Assembly: GCA_050084515.1 (NCBI GenBank)
Contig: CM114271.1
Coordinates: 52,142,001-52,206,000, forward strand
Reading direction: 5' to 3'
Source: Blasia pusilla
Taxonomy: Eukaryota > Marchantiophyta > Marchantiopsida > Blasiales
DNA: 64,000 nt
A program made the translations under genes and the position numbers. Positions 13,771-24,771 of this stretch are shown here, piece by piece. Position 1 is the stretch's first letter; every line of letters begins with the position of its first letter. The notes below the pieces were generated by a model. It was not told where the DNA came from. It saw only the letters and a list, made by a program, of their open reading frames with translations, and searched no databases.

Positions 13771-15145
13771 ATGATGACTCCAGTGGTGGGGTTGGATGAT
13801 GAGTCTTTGGATCCGAAGGTCAATGAGGAGGTGACAGATGGTCGTGATATCCATGATGACGTGGAGGTTTTGGAGTTCTTGTGCACTGGCATCATAGCGA
13901 GCACAGTGAGTGCTAGGGAGCGGGATCGGATCCTACAGAGAGCCAGGAGGTTCAAGTGGGAGGGGACTCATATTTTGCGAGTATGGGGAGATGGAAGGAT
14001 ACGAGTGGTACCTCATCCTTCCCAGCAAGCATGTGTAGTGCGACATGCCCATAAGGAGTTGGGGCATTTTGGAGTAAAGCGTACTTACTGTTTACTTCAG
14101 GTTCAGTATTGGTGGCACGGCATGCATACTGGGGTACAAAATTTTTGGCCAGATGTATGGTATGTGACAGAGTGCGAGCATCCTTCAATGCTCTCACTCC
14201 GCAGTTACATCCTTTTCCGATTATGGGTTTAGGTTATCGATGGAGTTTAGACTTTGCGGGACCTTTGCCATTGACGGGGCGTCATCACAGGTATGTGTCG
14301 GTCATGGTGGAGCATTTCTCCAAGTGGATAGAGTTGGTGGCACTATCGGACAAGGCAATCGAGGGAACAGCTTATGCATTTCTAGATCGTGTGCTTAGTC
14401 ACTTTGGTGCACCGGCGGAGGTGTTGATTGACCAGGGTACGGAGTTCAGGGGCGAGTTTTAGGCCTTGTGTGATCAGGCGTTGATAGATCACCGCACCAT
14501 GTCCAGAGATCATCCTAAGGCGGATGGGCTGGTGAAGAGAGTAGTACAGACAGTGAAGAGAGGATTGCGCAAGTATGGCTTGTAGTGGGGACAATTGAGG
14601 GAGTGGGACCTACAATTGCCATGGCTGGCTATGGATTATCGCTTTAGTCGGCAGGCATCCTTGGCGTCATTTTCACTGTACTATTTGCTCTTTGGGAGAG
14701 AACCAGATTTACCTGCAACTATTCGACGTGACATGGCGGAGGTGTTAGATCTTGATGATCCAAAGGTGTGGGTAGAAGCGTGTTCTCAGAGGGCGGAAAT
14801 TTTTTGTAGAGTTATGCCTATGGCCTTTGAGAACTTAGCTATTGCTCAGCATAGAGATACATTGAAGTACGCGACCATTCATGGAGGAGGTTATCGTCAA
14901 GGGATTAGGAGGTTTCATCCTAGAGATTACGTATATTTATAGCAAGCGGCATCCACGACGCTAGATGTCACTACAGGGCGCACGATCCTATGTATGCGTG
15001 AGGTATTACCAACCGGAGTCCTCATGTTGGAGGGACGGGATGGTTTGGTTTGGAAAGATCATGTGCGCAATTGTGTGCCATGTCAACTTTCCAACGTGGA
15101 CGGGACAATGGATCCGAGCTTGGCAATGGTACCTACAGGCTTGAG
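13771..15145 (+). pseudogene. Ty3/gypsy integrase, broken; catalytic Glu replaced by Lys
   Basis: The HHCC zinc-binding start is visible at about 14040-14185 (HAHKELGHFGVKRTY, then a frame change, then CMVCDRVRASF). The catalytic core follows, with SLDFAGPLPLTGRHHRYVSV for the first Asp and VLIDQGTEFRGEF for the second. The third catalytic residue, normally Glu in ...G.(V/L)ER..., is AAG (Lys) at 14535-14537. Next come LREWDLQLPWLAMDYRFS, SLYYLLFGREPDLP and the C-terminal barrel with RFHPRDYVYL and a GLVWKDHVRNC region. Stops near 14460, 14584 and 14940 break it. Integrase would insert the element DNA into the genome. With Lys in place of Glu this copy could not catalyse that even without the stops. 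Confidence 0.93.
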
Positions 15146-15146
15146 G

Positions 15147-15287
15147 TGTATGTTGTGCGGATCTGCGAGGGGTCCAGCCACCATGTTGATATGTGATGGT
15201 TGTTCTCGAGAGTGGCATATGTCATGTCTGACCACCCCTCTTGATGTAGTTCCCACGTGACGATGGATGTGTCTGAGATGTGTATAG
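15147..15287 (+). pseudogene. PHD zinc finger at the C-terminus of the gypsy integrase
   Basis: Directly after the integrase barrel, in the same frame, the sequence shows C-M-L-C, then I-C-D-G-C, then W-H-M-S-C, then an in-frame TGA at 15258-15260, then W-M-C-L-R-C, ending at TAG 15285-15287. The eight ligands fit the PHD pattern C4-H-C3 exactly: CxxC, CxxC, H-xx-C, and a final W-x-C-xx-C. PHD fingers of this type commonly read the histone H3 tail. Chromoviruses usually carry a chromodomain at this position, so the PHD finger probably plays the same role of steering integration. The single TGA inside the finger, where CGA follows, is a likely inactivating change. Confidence 0.88.
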
Positions 15288-15349
15288 GGTAGTAGGTCAT
15301 GTCAGGGAGATGTGATATTTTCTATCTGGAGTTGGGGGATCCAGCTGCC

Positions 15350-15364
15350 TGCTAGGGGGGCGGT
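15350..15364 (+). other. Possible polypurine tract of the gypsy element
   Basis: AGGGGGGCGG lies 70 bp after the PHD stop, where a plus-strand primer tract would sit, and TGTGTGATC follows as a possible LTR start. No matching 5' LTR was found, so the LTR limit is unproven. Confidence 0.35.
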
Positions 15365-15908
15365 TGTGTGATCTCCATGTATATTTGTGAGTTGATTTCT
15401 GTACATGTGTGGATCTACCCGTATGTGGAGAGGATCGGTATTGTGTGGTGTGGATGTGACCAACGATGCATGTTGTGTAGCGATGGGTATGCGCACAACA
15501 TAATGCAAAGGGGCGAGGATTCTAGCGGTGAAATATGATGAAGAAAAACAAGGTCCCATCTTAAGAGCAAGAACAATGCTCCATCTAATGACTAAACCTT
15601 TCTTTCTTATTGAAAAACTAATTTCAAGCTTATCTTATTTGAGTAAGTTAAGCGTAACCAATCCCAGCAGTTTTTAAGTTGTAAAATCATTATAAAATCT
15701 AACTATCATCTCACATATTGAAAAACTTTTGTGTATTCCTCTATATCCCACATCAGTCCCAACTCTTGTAATATGCCCCTAAGTTGTTGCATGAAGTTCC
15801 TACAAGCATTTTTGCATCATAAGTTGGACTCACTAGCCGAGCATAACACTTCCCACATAGAAGTAGTGGTAGAATATTTGCGTTGCATTTTTATTTTAAT
15901 CCACAAAA
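15365..15908. other. Possible 3' LTR remnant and AT-rich intergenic DNA
   Basis: The first ~200 bp may be the LTR of the gypsy element. From about 15560 the DNA becomes AT-rich, with short repeats but no gene. Confidence 0.35.
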
Positions 15909-16080
15909 TCTATATTATTAAAAGAAGATGGGGTTTGAGAACCTCTTCCTCGTGCGTTGATACATGTACATTTTTGCCTCCTCAGGTGCTGACACATGTA
16001 GTGTTTAACAAGTAATTTTACAAAGTGGTTTAATAGGTGATGTGCCCTTCCACCCGTGCATAGCACAGGCAGTATGCTAA
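15909..16080 (+). mobile_element. Small non-autonomous Helitron-like element, 172 bp
   Basis: It starts with TCTATATTATTAAAAG directly after an A and ends with CTAA directly before a T, as expected for Helitrons, which insert between A and T. About 8 bases before the CTAA end is a short hairpin (CCCGTGC, loop ATA, GCACAGG; one mismatch), as in Helitron 3' termini. It has no coding capacity and would depend on an autonomous RepHel element elsewhere. Being so short, the assignment rests on the two termini and the hairpin. Confidence 0.65.
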
Positions 16081-18635
16081 TATGTAGTATGTATTTATTC
16101 ACTACATATGAAGAAAGAAACAATTACCTAAAAACACACCTATTCATTTATGTAGAAATTTTGTACATAAGACCCTCTGATCCATAAGGTCTTTGACTTC
16201 CCCTATATACATATGTAAACATAACAATAATAATATTATAAATATTTCTTGCATATGGGATGCCAATTTAAAATTTAAATTTTTTTAGAAATCGATTTCT
16301 TCCACTTTATCTTACAAATCTATATACTTCTTGAAGGATGTAGTTTTCTGTTTGACATGTGTCACTAAACTTCTCTCAAAAAAAATTTTTCACCTTAAGA
16401 GGATGTGAAAATTGGTAAAGAGAGTGAAGTCAATAATCCGTGGGTCCTAACTAATTATGTAGAATTAGGGGAAATATTTCAAATGCCCTATAAAAAAATA
16501 AAATTTAGTTTTAAATGGTACAACTTGTAAATCTACTAGGGTAAGAAATGACATCTTAAACTCGTAACTCAAAAAATCTTCTAAATATACTCTAAATGAA
16601 TTTTTTATTTTATACGGAACATGCACTTTTCCTTAATTATGGTGTCATGTCTTTTGATCTTTCTCTTTCCTATAAACTCCTCTCAAACGTACTAACTTTA
16701 TTTCCTCGTACTCTTCTTCACCCGTGAACACCGAAAAAGAACCTTTCACTTACTCCAATGGTAACTAGCCTTTTCACCGGGCCCTTTGACGGGCTGACCG
16801 GATCTGGCGAAGTTTGGAAAGGCAGCCTGGGCTTCAACCTGGCACGTCCCGTCGACGGACAGATGGAACCCGATCAACGTGTATGAAAGTTCCGCGTAGA
16901 ACGTGGCAGTTCCTCACCGATTCAAATCGTGAGGAACTACGGTTTGCGCTACGGAAACCGCGTACTGAACTCGTGGGGAGCGTGGGAGCTGGCTGTATCG
17001 TGTGATTGGCATGAGAAAGGTGTGAACGAAACGGTGTGCGCAACCAGGATCCCGTGCGTCTCGCTCTAGTGAGTGCTTTCCCGAGCAGATTTTCACGCGT
17101 AATGAAGAGCAAAACACCGCGGTGAACCGAACTCACCGGTCGGATCCTTTCCTTTCCCGGTCGGGAGACTTACTTATCACTTGGACGTGAACCGCGCGGC
17201 GACTGTCCCGGTTTAACCGCGCTTCCGAGTTACCCAGCGCCATCCCCGTAGTGGAGCTCTGCTTGTTTTGCCTGCGGCACAAACCCCTAAATAGAATCAC
17301 ATCAAATAATACTTTAATTAATTATATCATATAATTTCAAAAAGATAAGAGAATCAAAATGATATAAGATTCTAGAATAGTGAATATGAAAATTCTTTGA
17401 ACCCATTAATAATGCCACCTGTGTCATCCACACATGTCATCGTTTCAAGAACATTTTTTCTACTTTCCTTGAGATAGTCAATTGTTTCCACATGGAGCCG
17501 TGGGTTGTGGTCACACAGCTCTCTTGTTGTTCACTCAGTTTTAATGCCCCCTTCTTCCTTCTCAGTGGTCGTGTTGTGGCCTTGGGTTTTGACTCTTTGA
17601 ACTTAATCTTTTCTTTCCTTGAGATAGTCAATTGTTTCCACATGGAGCCGTTGGTCGGAGCGCACTCATTAAAGTAAGAAAATTTATGATAGAGAAATTT
17701 CCACTATCGGGGTCCTTTTCACAAGAGCTACCAACTCTTTGAAAAATAGAACCAATAATTGTTTGCATGGGTCTCATATAGTACATCCATATACTTTTTA
17801 GGCATTTTAAGTATTTTTAGGCATCCCTGGACTTTTTTTTAAATTATTTTTGTCATTTTAAAGAGGTCCTATAAAAATTGGTAAGGAGAGTTAGGATTAA
17901 ATATGAGCTATTAATAAGGATCCGTGCGTTGCAGTCTCTTATGAGTCCTTACTCTAGTACTACTAAACAACCGTGTGTTGCATGGAATAAAGTCACTTAT
18001 GTCAAATTTTGAATTATACATCTTTGATAGTTTTTAATGAGATTTACTCTTCCCGCTTAGATGAAATTTTGTTATAAAATTAAATTCGTAAGGTGCCGGT
18101 ATTATACATGATCACTCTTAACTCCTATGTTTCCATATCAAAATGGGTCACCAACCTGAAAAAGTAATTTTGAGGGATATGTGGTAATACGAGATGAAAC
18201 ACCAAAAAACTCAATCTACGTAGGATAGATATAAGATTTATATTTTGACAATGATGTAGGGAATAGCAAGTTACATAAATATTTTTGACTTGAGTAATTG
18301 GATGAGGTTAATTATAGCATCATTACGTGAAGATCTAGGTTTCGTAGACATTCCTAATTTTTCTAATTCAAGTCAAAATTGAGGTACAAATGAAGTCCTT
18401 ATGAGGAAGCACTCCAACTTCCGTTTGTGTTATTAATGTTGTTGCCAACCATAACTAGAGAGAAGCCTAAATTTCACATCCATAGAACCAAAAACTACTT
18501 GCATAACACACATAAATTTGCGAGTAAGGCAAGTGTATAATAGTGTTTTGCGCTCATACTTAGAGAGCCAGATGGTTGTTTTATTACACTTATAAAAGAC
18601 TTGCAAAGTAGAAAAAAAAGTACGTGTTAGATACC
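16081..18635. other. Gene-poor DNA with short repeats
   Basis: No gene is recognised. About 16780-17270 is a GC-rich island of ~500 bp in otherwise AT-rich DNA, with short open frames but no family I know; it may be captured or foreign sequence. A block reading CCTTGAGATAGTCAATTG and TTTCCACATGGAGCCG occurs twice, near 17467 and 17616, as a ~40-bp direct repeat. Confidence 0.5.
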
Positions 18636-18936
18636 ATGGTTGCACAACATCGGACAAGTCCTTCCTTAGGACGGACATGGACAAACAAGTCTAGACATGT
18701 CCACAAATATGGGTTCTAAGATATGGGACCCACACTTTAAGTCCATGATGGAAGGCAAGGCAAGGATGAGAGGAGCAATGAGGGAGTGGAGGTGGAGGGA
18801 GGAAGAAATGGGGGATTATGGAACACAAAGGCAAGTAAGGGGAATGAGAAAGAAGGAAAAGGTGGGGTCCATATGAACAAGTCCTTCCATAGGACGGATA
18901 TAAGTCCACGGACACGAACTTTGTCCACATGCAACC
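18636..18936. mobile_element. 301-bp MITE-like repeat with an 11-bp target duplication
   Basis: The block starts ATGGTTGCAC and ends ACATGCAACC, so GGTTGCA/TGCAACC form short inverted ends. It is bracketed by an exact 11-bp direct repeat TGTTAGATACC (18625-18635 and 18937-18947). An 11-bp duplication fits a Mutator-like MITE, though the termini are short. Inside, the FGG-like GACAAGTCCTTCC...AGGACGGACAT motif appears near both ends. A related but edge-eroded copy lies at about 50210-50520. Confidence 0.7.
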
Positions 18937-18947
18937 TGTTAGATACC

Positions 18948-19360
18948 CAAAAATTTATGAGTCCAAAAATCTACTTTAAGAGGTGATGCAAGTGTTGTAC
19001 TTGCAAATCTAAAATTGTTTTGTATCATTGTGTAGTGGGAGTCTTTTGTCTCGACTTTTTAGGATAGATCGGAGAGATGTGGTAGAGCGCCTTCGCGAGT
19101 AGAGGAGGACAAGCTCACGAGGTTGAGGATGACTTGCTGAGGTCTTGGGAAACATTAGAGAGCAGGTTTCCCCTTTGTTTCGGCTTATTTGGAGCCATAT
19201 AGAGAAACTTACTATTTTGTGAGTTTTCATGTTTGGTAGAGTTGACTTTCCATTTTGGAAAGTGGCCCTTGAGCCCCTACAGCAGGTAAAGAGCCAAGGA
19301 GGTGACCTATGAGCATAGGTTACGGAGGAGAGAGCTTGGGAGAGGGAAGGGGATATACCT

Positions 19361-19398
<38 letters not shown>

Positions 19399-20617
19399 AG
19401 AGCTCATTCTCTCTTTGTTGAACCTTTTGGCATGAGACGGCGGAGCTATGGTCCCTTGCCTTGTGAGTGTAAACTAAGCCTCTCATTAGGAGAGTGGGTT
19501 TGGTTTGACATTGAGAGAGAGAGTGCACATATTTGAGAGCTATGGTGTTGAAAGAGATTGGATCTATTTGATTTACAAAGAGAGAATGACTTAGTGAGAG
19601 AGGTTCATGGGGGAGCTCACTCGTTGCTTGCAGTTTGGTGCAGGTCAAAGATTGTGTTCCCCGCTTCATGGCTCATGAGAGTGCTCATGGGGGCAGGAGC
19701 CATGCAATTGGCTATTTTGCATTGCTGATTTTTGTACGGGAGAGTGGCATGCGGAAGCGCTGCCCAATTTTCAATAGGGATTGAGTATGGGGGCAGGTTG
19801 CCCCATATCGATGCTCTCGAGAGCACTATGTAGCTTGTTGATTTGTATTTTCATAGGTTTTACATTTTCGTTGGGAGAAATCAGCGCGGAAGCGCTGCCA
19901 AATTTTGCGGAGGAGAAAGAGACGTTGGGCTGCAGGACAGTCCCCTTCAATTTTTTGGTGGAAAATCAAATAGAAAAACCAATTTAAAAATAAAGTAGAT
20001 CAGGAAGCTGTGTACGCTATTGAAGAAATGGTGCATGATTTCATTATTGGAACAAGAAGTTACGACAATTCTTGTATGGCTGCCATGGCCACTATTCTAG
20101 GGTGTGAGTGAAAATTCCAAGTTCTTTAATAACTCCTTGAGTGAGGGGTAGAAAAGTAAAGATCTTTTATTTTGGTGGATAGGACAAGTAAAGAGCCACT
20201 TGGAAGTAAGAAAGTGAGTGAAAAATATTTTGGGGGGTGTTGACCCTCAATCCTAGGAGGAATTTATGGAGAAGCACCCATTTTGTGAATCTGTCAAAAG
20301 GGGACTCTCAAGTAAAGCGGAAATAGGATAGACCTAATTTTCTCGGGGGTTATTTGAGTGAAACGACAAGAAAAGGGGGGACAACACCCTCCCTACCGCA
20401 TCTTGCCACAAGCTTGCTGGCATCATAGCCTCCCCGGTCATCCTCCCCACGACCGCCACAGTCGAAGTCGCCGACTGCCAGTCTTAGCCGCCCAATCGCG
20501 TCCAACGCGGGTGCAGCCGCCGTGCCTACAGTTAGGGATGCGCCTTTCAGCCGTCCGGCTCTTTTTTGGATCCGCCGGCAACCTTCCCGCCATTTCCCGA
20601 CTCCACCGACGGGCCGT
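18948..20617. other. Intergenic DNA with (GA)n microsatellite
   Basis: No gene is recognised. A (GA)n tract sits at about 19362-19394, followed by GAGA-rich sequence. A GC-rich stretch begins near 20360 and is interrupted by the MULE insertion at 20626. Confidence 0.5.
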
Positions 20618-20625
20618 CTGATCCT

Positions 20626-20850
20626 CGAAGCCCATACTTTGTCCCGGAATCGCATTCAAGGCGCCTAGGGTAGCGTCTACCTCGAGCTGGGTCGGGCCTA
20701 GGTTTCAGGTTCGGGAGCCCCGGGATGGAGAGGTCGCGACGCAGGGTAAAGAGGTCGCGATGGAGGATGAGAGGTCGCGACGGAGGACAGGGAGACGGAC
20801 GTCCAGAGACGGACGGATCTAAACGGACGGCGCTAAACGGACGGGACGGG
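20626..20850 (+). repeat. Left terminal inverted repeat of the MULE
   Basis: About 200-225 bp match the reverse complement of 32540-32762. It contains three GAGGTCGCGA units against two in the right copy and ends in GGACGG-type short repeats. Confidence 0.93.
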
Positions 20851-20924
20851 AGGGTAGGGAGGACGGGGAGGGATGGACATCCGTTCCCTCCCCGGCGTTA
20901 GGGCTCGAGCGGCTCGAATTCCTG

Positions 20925-21200
20925 GCAAGTCTCGAATTCTTGAAGGTTGCTGTTGTTGCGCGAATGTTGCGGGAGGACGGGGAGGGGTGGAGAACGTTAG
21001 GGGCAAGATGGCGTTAGTCTCGAATTCTTGAAGGTTGGTCTTGAATTCTTGAAGGTTGCTGTTGTTGCGCGAATGTTGCGGGAGGACGGGGAGGGATGGA
21101 GAACGTTAGGGGCGTTAGTCTCGAATTCCTGACCGACTGCATTTTTGAGCGAAATTGCAAGTCTCGAATTCCTGGCCCGGCCTTGGAGGTTGCTGTTGTT
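20925..21200 (+). repeat. Subterminal tandem repeats of the MULE
   Basis: TCTCGAATTC(C/T)TG and GAAGGTTGCTGTTGTTGCG, followed by GCGGGAGGACGGGGAGGG, recur two to four times between about 20925 and 21200, with a main period near 120 bp. They are probably part of the transposase-binding end of the element. They create short antisense frames that are not genes. Confidence 0.8.
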
Positions 21201-22845
21201 GCGGGAGGACGGGGAGGGCCTCGATCGTCTATGCAGAGGATCACGCAGACTTTCTTTTCTGGGGTTTCCGCTACTTGGCGAGGGCGTCGTGTTTCTTGGC
21301 TGTGAAGGGATTCGGGGCGTACATGAAGCCGGGATGCTGAGGCGTTTGGCGAGGCTAAAGGCGCATGGTCTCTTAGCGAGGGCGAGTGAGACATCAGCAG
21401 ATCGAAACATTCAGATTTCTCACGAGAAACCGCAATCGATATCGTTGATTGATAGAGCCGGGGCGGATGCATCTTGCAATTTAACTATTGTTTTCGGCGG
21501 GCTTTCTAATCTCTTGCCGGCGGTGAAAGGCGAATAGCATAGGGCACATGCAGGTCGCAAAGTGGTACGTCAACAATGCTCATATGCAAGACTTCCAATG
21601 TTGAGTGTAGAAAACTCCTACGACAGATTGTATAGCCAATAAAATTTAAACCTTCGCAGATCATACCTCAATTTTTCATCGCTTTTCAAAGAACACGTCA
21701 TCTTCGTCGGATGTGTTTTCAAGACTGTTTGACCGGGTTGATGAAGGTGCTATTCCGTTTAGTGTCATCATTCCTCGTTAATCCTCACGCCCCGATCGAT
21801 TTCTTTGTAATTGCCACTAGATGCTTCCACCGATAGTTTTCTTGAAAGTTCCATAGTCTAAGCTCGAGTTTCTTGCAAACTAATGGATACACGTTTAAAA
21901 AAAAGTAGGAGGTGGAAAGAGTGATTTTCAAAGGCTACCATCGCTTTCAAGGACTGAGTGTCGTGGTGGCATCTAATTCCGCCATACTCTGTTTTGAGGA
22001 TTTGGTACTCGAAGGAACGCAAATTCAGATCAGTTCGTTCGAAAGACATGACCGTGGCTTTGGAAAGTTAGATTCGAATGGTTAGGAGACACGGACTAGA
22101 GGTTATCAACCGTCCCTCCTATTCTTTGGGTCCGAAGCAGATTAATCGGATTCTTTGACTCCTTTTTCTCCATAAGTCGAGCAAAAGCAAAGCATCCTTC
22201 CCTCACACCATTGTATCCCAGTGATCTCTTCCATGGCTTTGTCCGTGCTGTATGCAATGTTCTCACTGCGTTCACCGCGGCTATCTATGGGCAAGCTTCT
22301 CTGTCAAAAGGTTCTCGAGGGCTTTTCGGTTTCGCGACAAACCGTCGGTCTCGTAATGCTTTGCATCGTCGCAGATTACCATTTCCTTTCCTACGGAAGG
22401 TTTCATATGATGGACACTCGACCACCTTTGAAACTTGCTGAAAATTCTAAAGATATCCTTTCTGAACCAATAATTGTTCCTAAAGCAATAACACACCTCT
22501 CTCAACGGTCGTCATCATCCTCGGAGATTCTGAAGCAATTCGCGTTGCATCATGCCCTCGAGTTGTGGATAAATTCACCTTGGCAGGCCTGCAAGATGAA
22601 TCTCTTCGGCCATGGGCGCTTTCTAGGATGTCCATACTGTCATGCTTGATTCCGGTGTCTTGGGGTTCTTGCTCTATTCAGGATCATGACCGCAAATCGA
22701 TCCGCTAAAACCACTACGTGATTTGGGATAGTCGAAGTGGCTGGTGGGTATTCACATTGTCGCTGCCCTCTCTTGCCGCTGGATATTTTGGCCTTAGTCT
22801 GGTCATTGGGGTCTGTGGGCATCTGACAATTTATCGTAGTTTGGC
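21201..22845. other. MULE interior, unidentified, possibly captured fragments
   Basis: Several short frames of unusual base composition exist (22211-22649 and neighbours on both strands), but none matches a family I recognise and none forms a complete gene. Since the next block is a captured host exon, these may also be captured pieces. Confidence 0.35.
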
Positions 22846-22936
22846 AATAGTGAGTACGATAGGGGAGTCAACACCTTTTCACGAGAAGGACGACTGTTTC
22901 AAGTGAAGTATGCTATCGAAGCTATTAAGGTACAGG
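22846..22936 (+). pseudogene. Captured exon of 20S proteasome subunit alpha type-5
   Basis: One frame reads [20 protein letters not shown] followed by YAIEAIK. This matches the conserved N-terminus of proteasome alpha-5 ([26 protein letters not shown]), with Pro to Arg and Glu to Lys changes. The block starts after a CAATAG acceptor-like end and is followed by GTACAGGTAAAA, so it looks like a single exon with intron edges. Following exons were not found, so it is a gene fragment rather than a gene. It lies inside the MULE, as in Pack-MULE capture. Confidence 0.85.
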
Positions 22937-23484
22937 TAAAATTTGTCAAGAAGCTCCATGAGACTGTCAGACTGTTACTTTTGTCATTTTTTGGACTTGT
23001 TGTTGGACATCTCTCCACTCCTAAGTTTGGTTCCAAGAGGGTGAGTCTATTAATATGTATCCAAAATTCTCAAATTGTATCCCAGATTCTACTTGAAGCT
23101 AGACTTTCTGATGCTTGCATCCCCATAGCCCGTTTATCTCGAACTTATTTTTTCATCATCAAATTGGGACTGTTGGGGCTTACGAGGTTTTTCTATGAAT
23201 AGGGTTTACTTTTCTTTGACATCAATTTGTGCATCAATCGTTACTCATGATAATGTTTGTGCTCCTTTGTGAATTCTGGAAACAAGCTGCTAGCAATTCG
23301 GACCATCTTGGACAAGGATTAATCAAACGAGGGTTCTCATAAGCTTCTTGAATTGTGCTTGTTTTTGGTATTGTGTAGGTTTGAAGATCATTAGTAACAT
23401 TGGAAGTCCGCCATTGACAGTTACGTTTTTTGAGGCATTAGGGGAGGTAGGTTTAAAGCCACCAAGGATCAATATATTAGGGCC

Positions 23485-23655
23485 ATGTCGGGTCAACCGA
23501 TGTTTTTACATGGCAAGGGGTTGCGGTTGTTGGGAATTCAGGTTAACAAACCTGAAAACGTGACTGGTCTTCTGTCAGGGAACCAGTGCAATCTTCAGAC
23601 ATGGGTCAGCCCATCAGTACATAGCAGTTCTAGTTCAGATTTTTTTTCTACCTGA
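23485..23655 (+). CDS. Short ORF of the MULE accessory region, possible 5' exon
   Basis: A 56-residue frame starts MSGQPMFLHGKGLRLLGIQV and ends TGA at 23653-23655, with a Ser-rich end. I do not recognise it. It lies 5 bases before the longer frame at 23660 and may be part of the same gene through a splice or frame change. Its codon flow is smoother than that of surrounding DNA. Confidence 0.4.
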   Translation: MSGQPMFLHGKGLRLLGIQVNKPENVTGLLSGNQCNLQTWVSPSVHSSSSSDFFST

Positions 23656-23659
23656 TATT

Positions 23660-24193
23660 GTGTGTAAGCGCTTGCATCCTCACTCCAGATTGTATTTGGA
23701 TGAGTGGACTGTCTTAGGGTTTCCGTTGGAAACTTATAAGTGTCTAGACCAGGCACCGATACATGTTGGATTTAATGTTGCATTCTCACCCAAGGCCCAG
23801 TTTGTGGGGGACCATGTATGGTTAGACTCTTACTTCCAGACTGAATTTCTAGTGGTGGAAAACCACGGAGGTAAGATGAATGATGTCCGAATTAAGGACA
23901 TCAAACATTTGATGGGGGCATCCAAACAGAACATGCTTGCCAAGATTGTTTGTACAATCCGGTTAAAGAGGAGAGTGTCCACCTCTGAGGAGAAGGATCT
24001 TGTTCCTTGGGTTATCGGAGTTACTCCTAAAAATATCTACCTTTTCGACCAGACTGATGTGGATGACAAAGCACCGATTGGGAATGAGCACATTTCAGAT
24101 TTGTCCGAAAATCTTGAGTTCCATGACCCTTCTGAAGTTATCCGGGGTATTCTCGGAACCTTGTTTCTTCGGAATTGTTTGTTTTACGTTTAG
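23660..24193 (+). CDS. MULE accessory protein, unknown, 177-codon exon
   Basis: The frame gives about 177 residues with a globular composition (DEWTVLGFPLETYKCLD, VGDHVWLDSYFQTEFLVVE, LMGASKQNMLAKIVCTIRLK, DLVPWVIGVTPKNIYLFDQT). I recognise no domain. Its N-terminus starts at an alternative codon and is probably an exon edge; a GTGTGTAAG donor-like sequence lies at its start and the frame ends with a TAG at 24191-24193. It is on the strand opposite the transposase, as in MULEs that carry a second gene. It could be an element gene (MURB-like role) or captured host sequence; I cannot decide. Confidence 0.5.
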   Translation: MCKRLHPHSRLYLDEWTVLGFPLETYKCLDQAPIHVGFNVAFSPKAQFVGDHVWLDSYFQTEFLVVENHGGKMNDVRIKDIKHLMGASKQNMLAKIVCTIRLKRRVSTSEEKDLVPWVIGVTPKNIYLFDQTDVDDKAPIGNEHISDLSENLEFHDPSEVIRGILGTLFLRNCLFYV

Positions 24194-24771
24194 CGTGATT
24201 ACATTTGCGGTATTTACATGGTACACCTGAATTCCTCATGCATGTATGTTGTTCCCCGTTGGCAAGGCTAACAAATTTGAGTCTTTGTCGTCTTGTGTTT
24301 GGCAGGTAGTTGGGGCTCCTCAAGACCTTGACCACGTGGGCCATGTTAGGTTTAGGTAGAAGTAGGTTTTCTTATGTTTGTATGCGTTCACACATTTACA
24401 TATTTCGGATTTTTGGGATGTTCATACAGATTCTTAGTGTAAATCAGATGAAGTAGACATTCTGTCAACTTCTCAGATATAGATGACCCGGTGACAACTA
24501 GGAAATCCTGCGTTTGGTTGAAGTATTATAGCCAAAACCAGAATTTTCCTGGGATGGAATTTGAGGATATGTATCCTACAAATTTCGGTAGGAGCTTCGG
24601 GTATGGATGCGAGAGGAATTATGTATCTACATTCTAGATCTGCAATTCTAGCTTACATTTTTTGCTTTCATTTTTAGAAGTAAGTTTTTAAATTCCAGCT
24701 TTGCATTCCAGCTTCAAATTCTAGCTATGCTTGTATCTGTTGGTGTGTTTACATGTGAGTGAGAACTCGTT

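Noticed and set aside
22211-22649. Overlapping frames in the MULE as a host gene
   Set aside because: No domain recognised, frames compete with each other and with the opposite strand; recorded only as unidentified interior.
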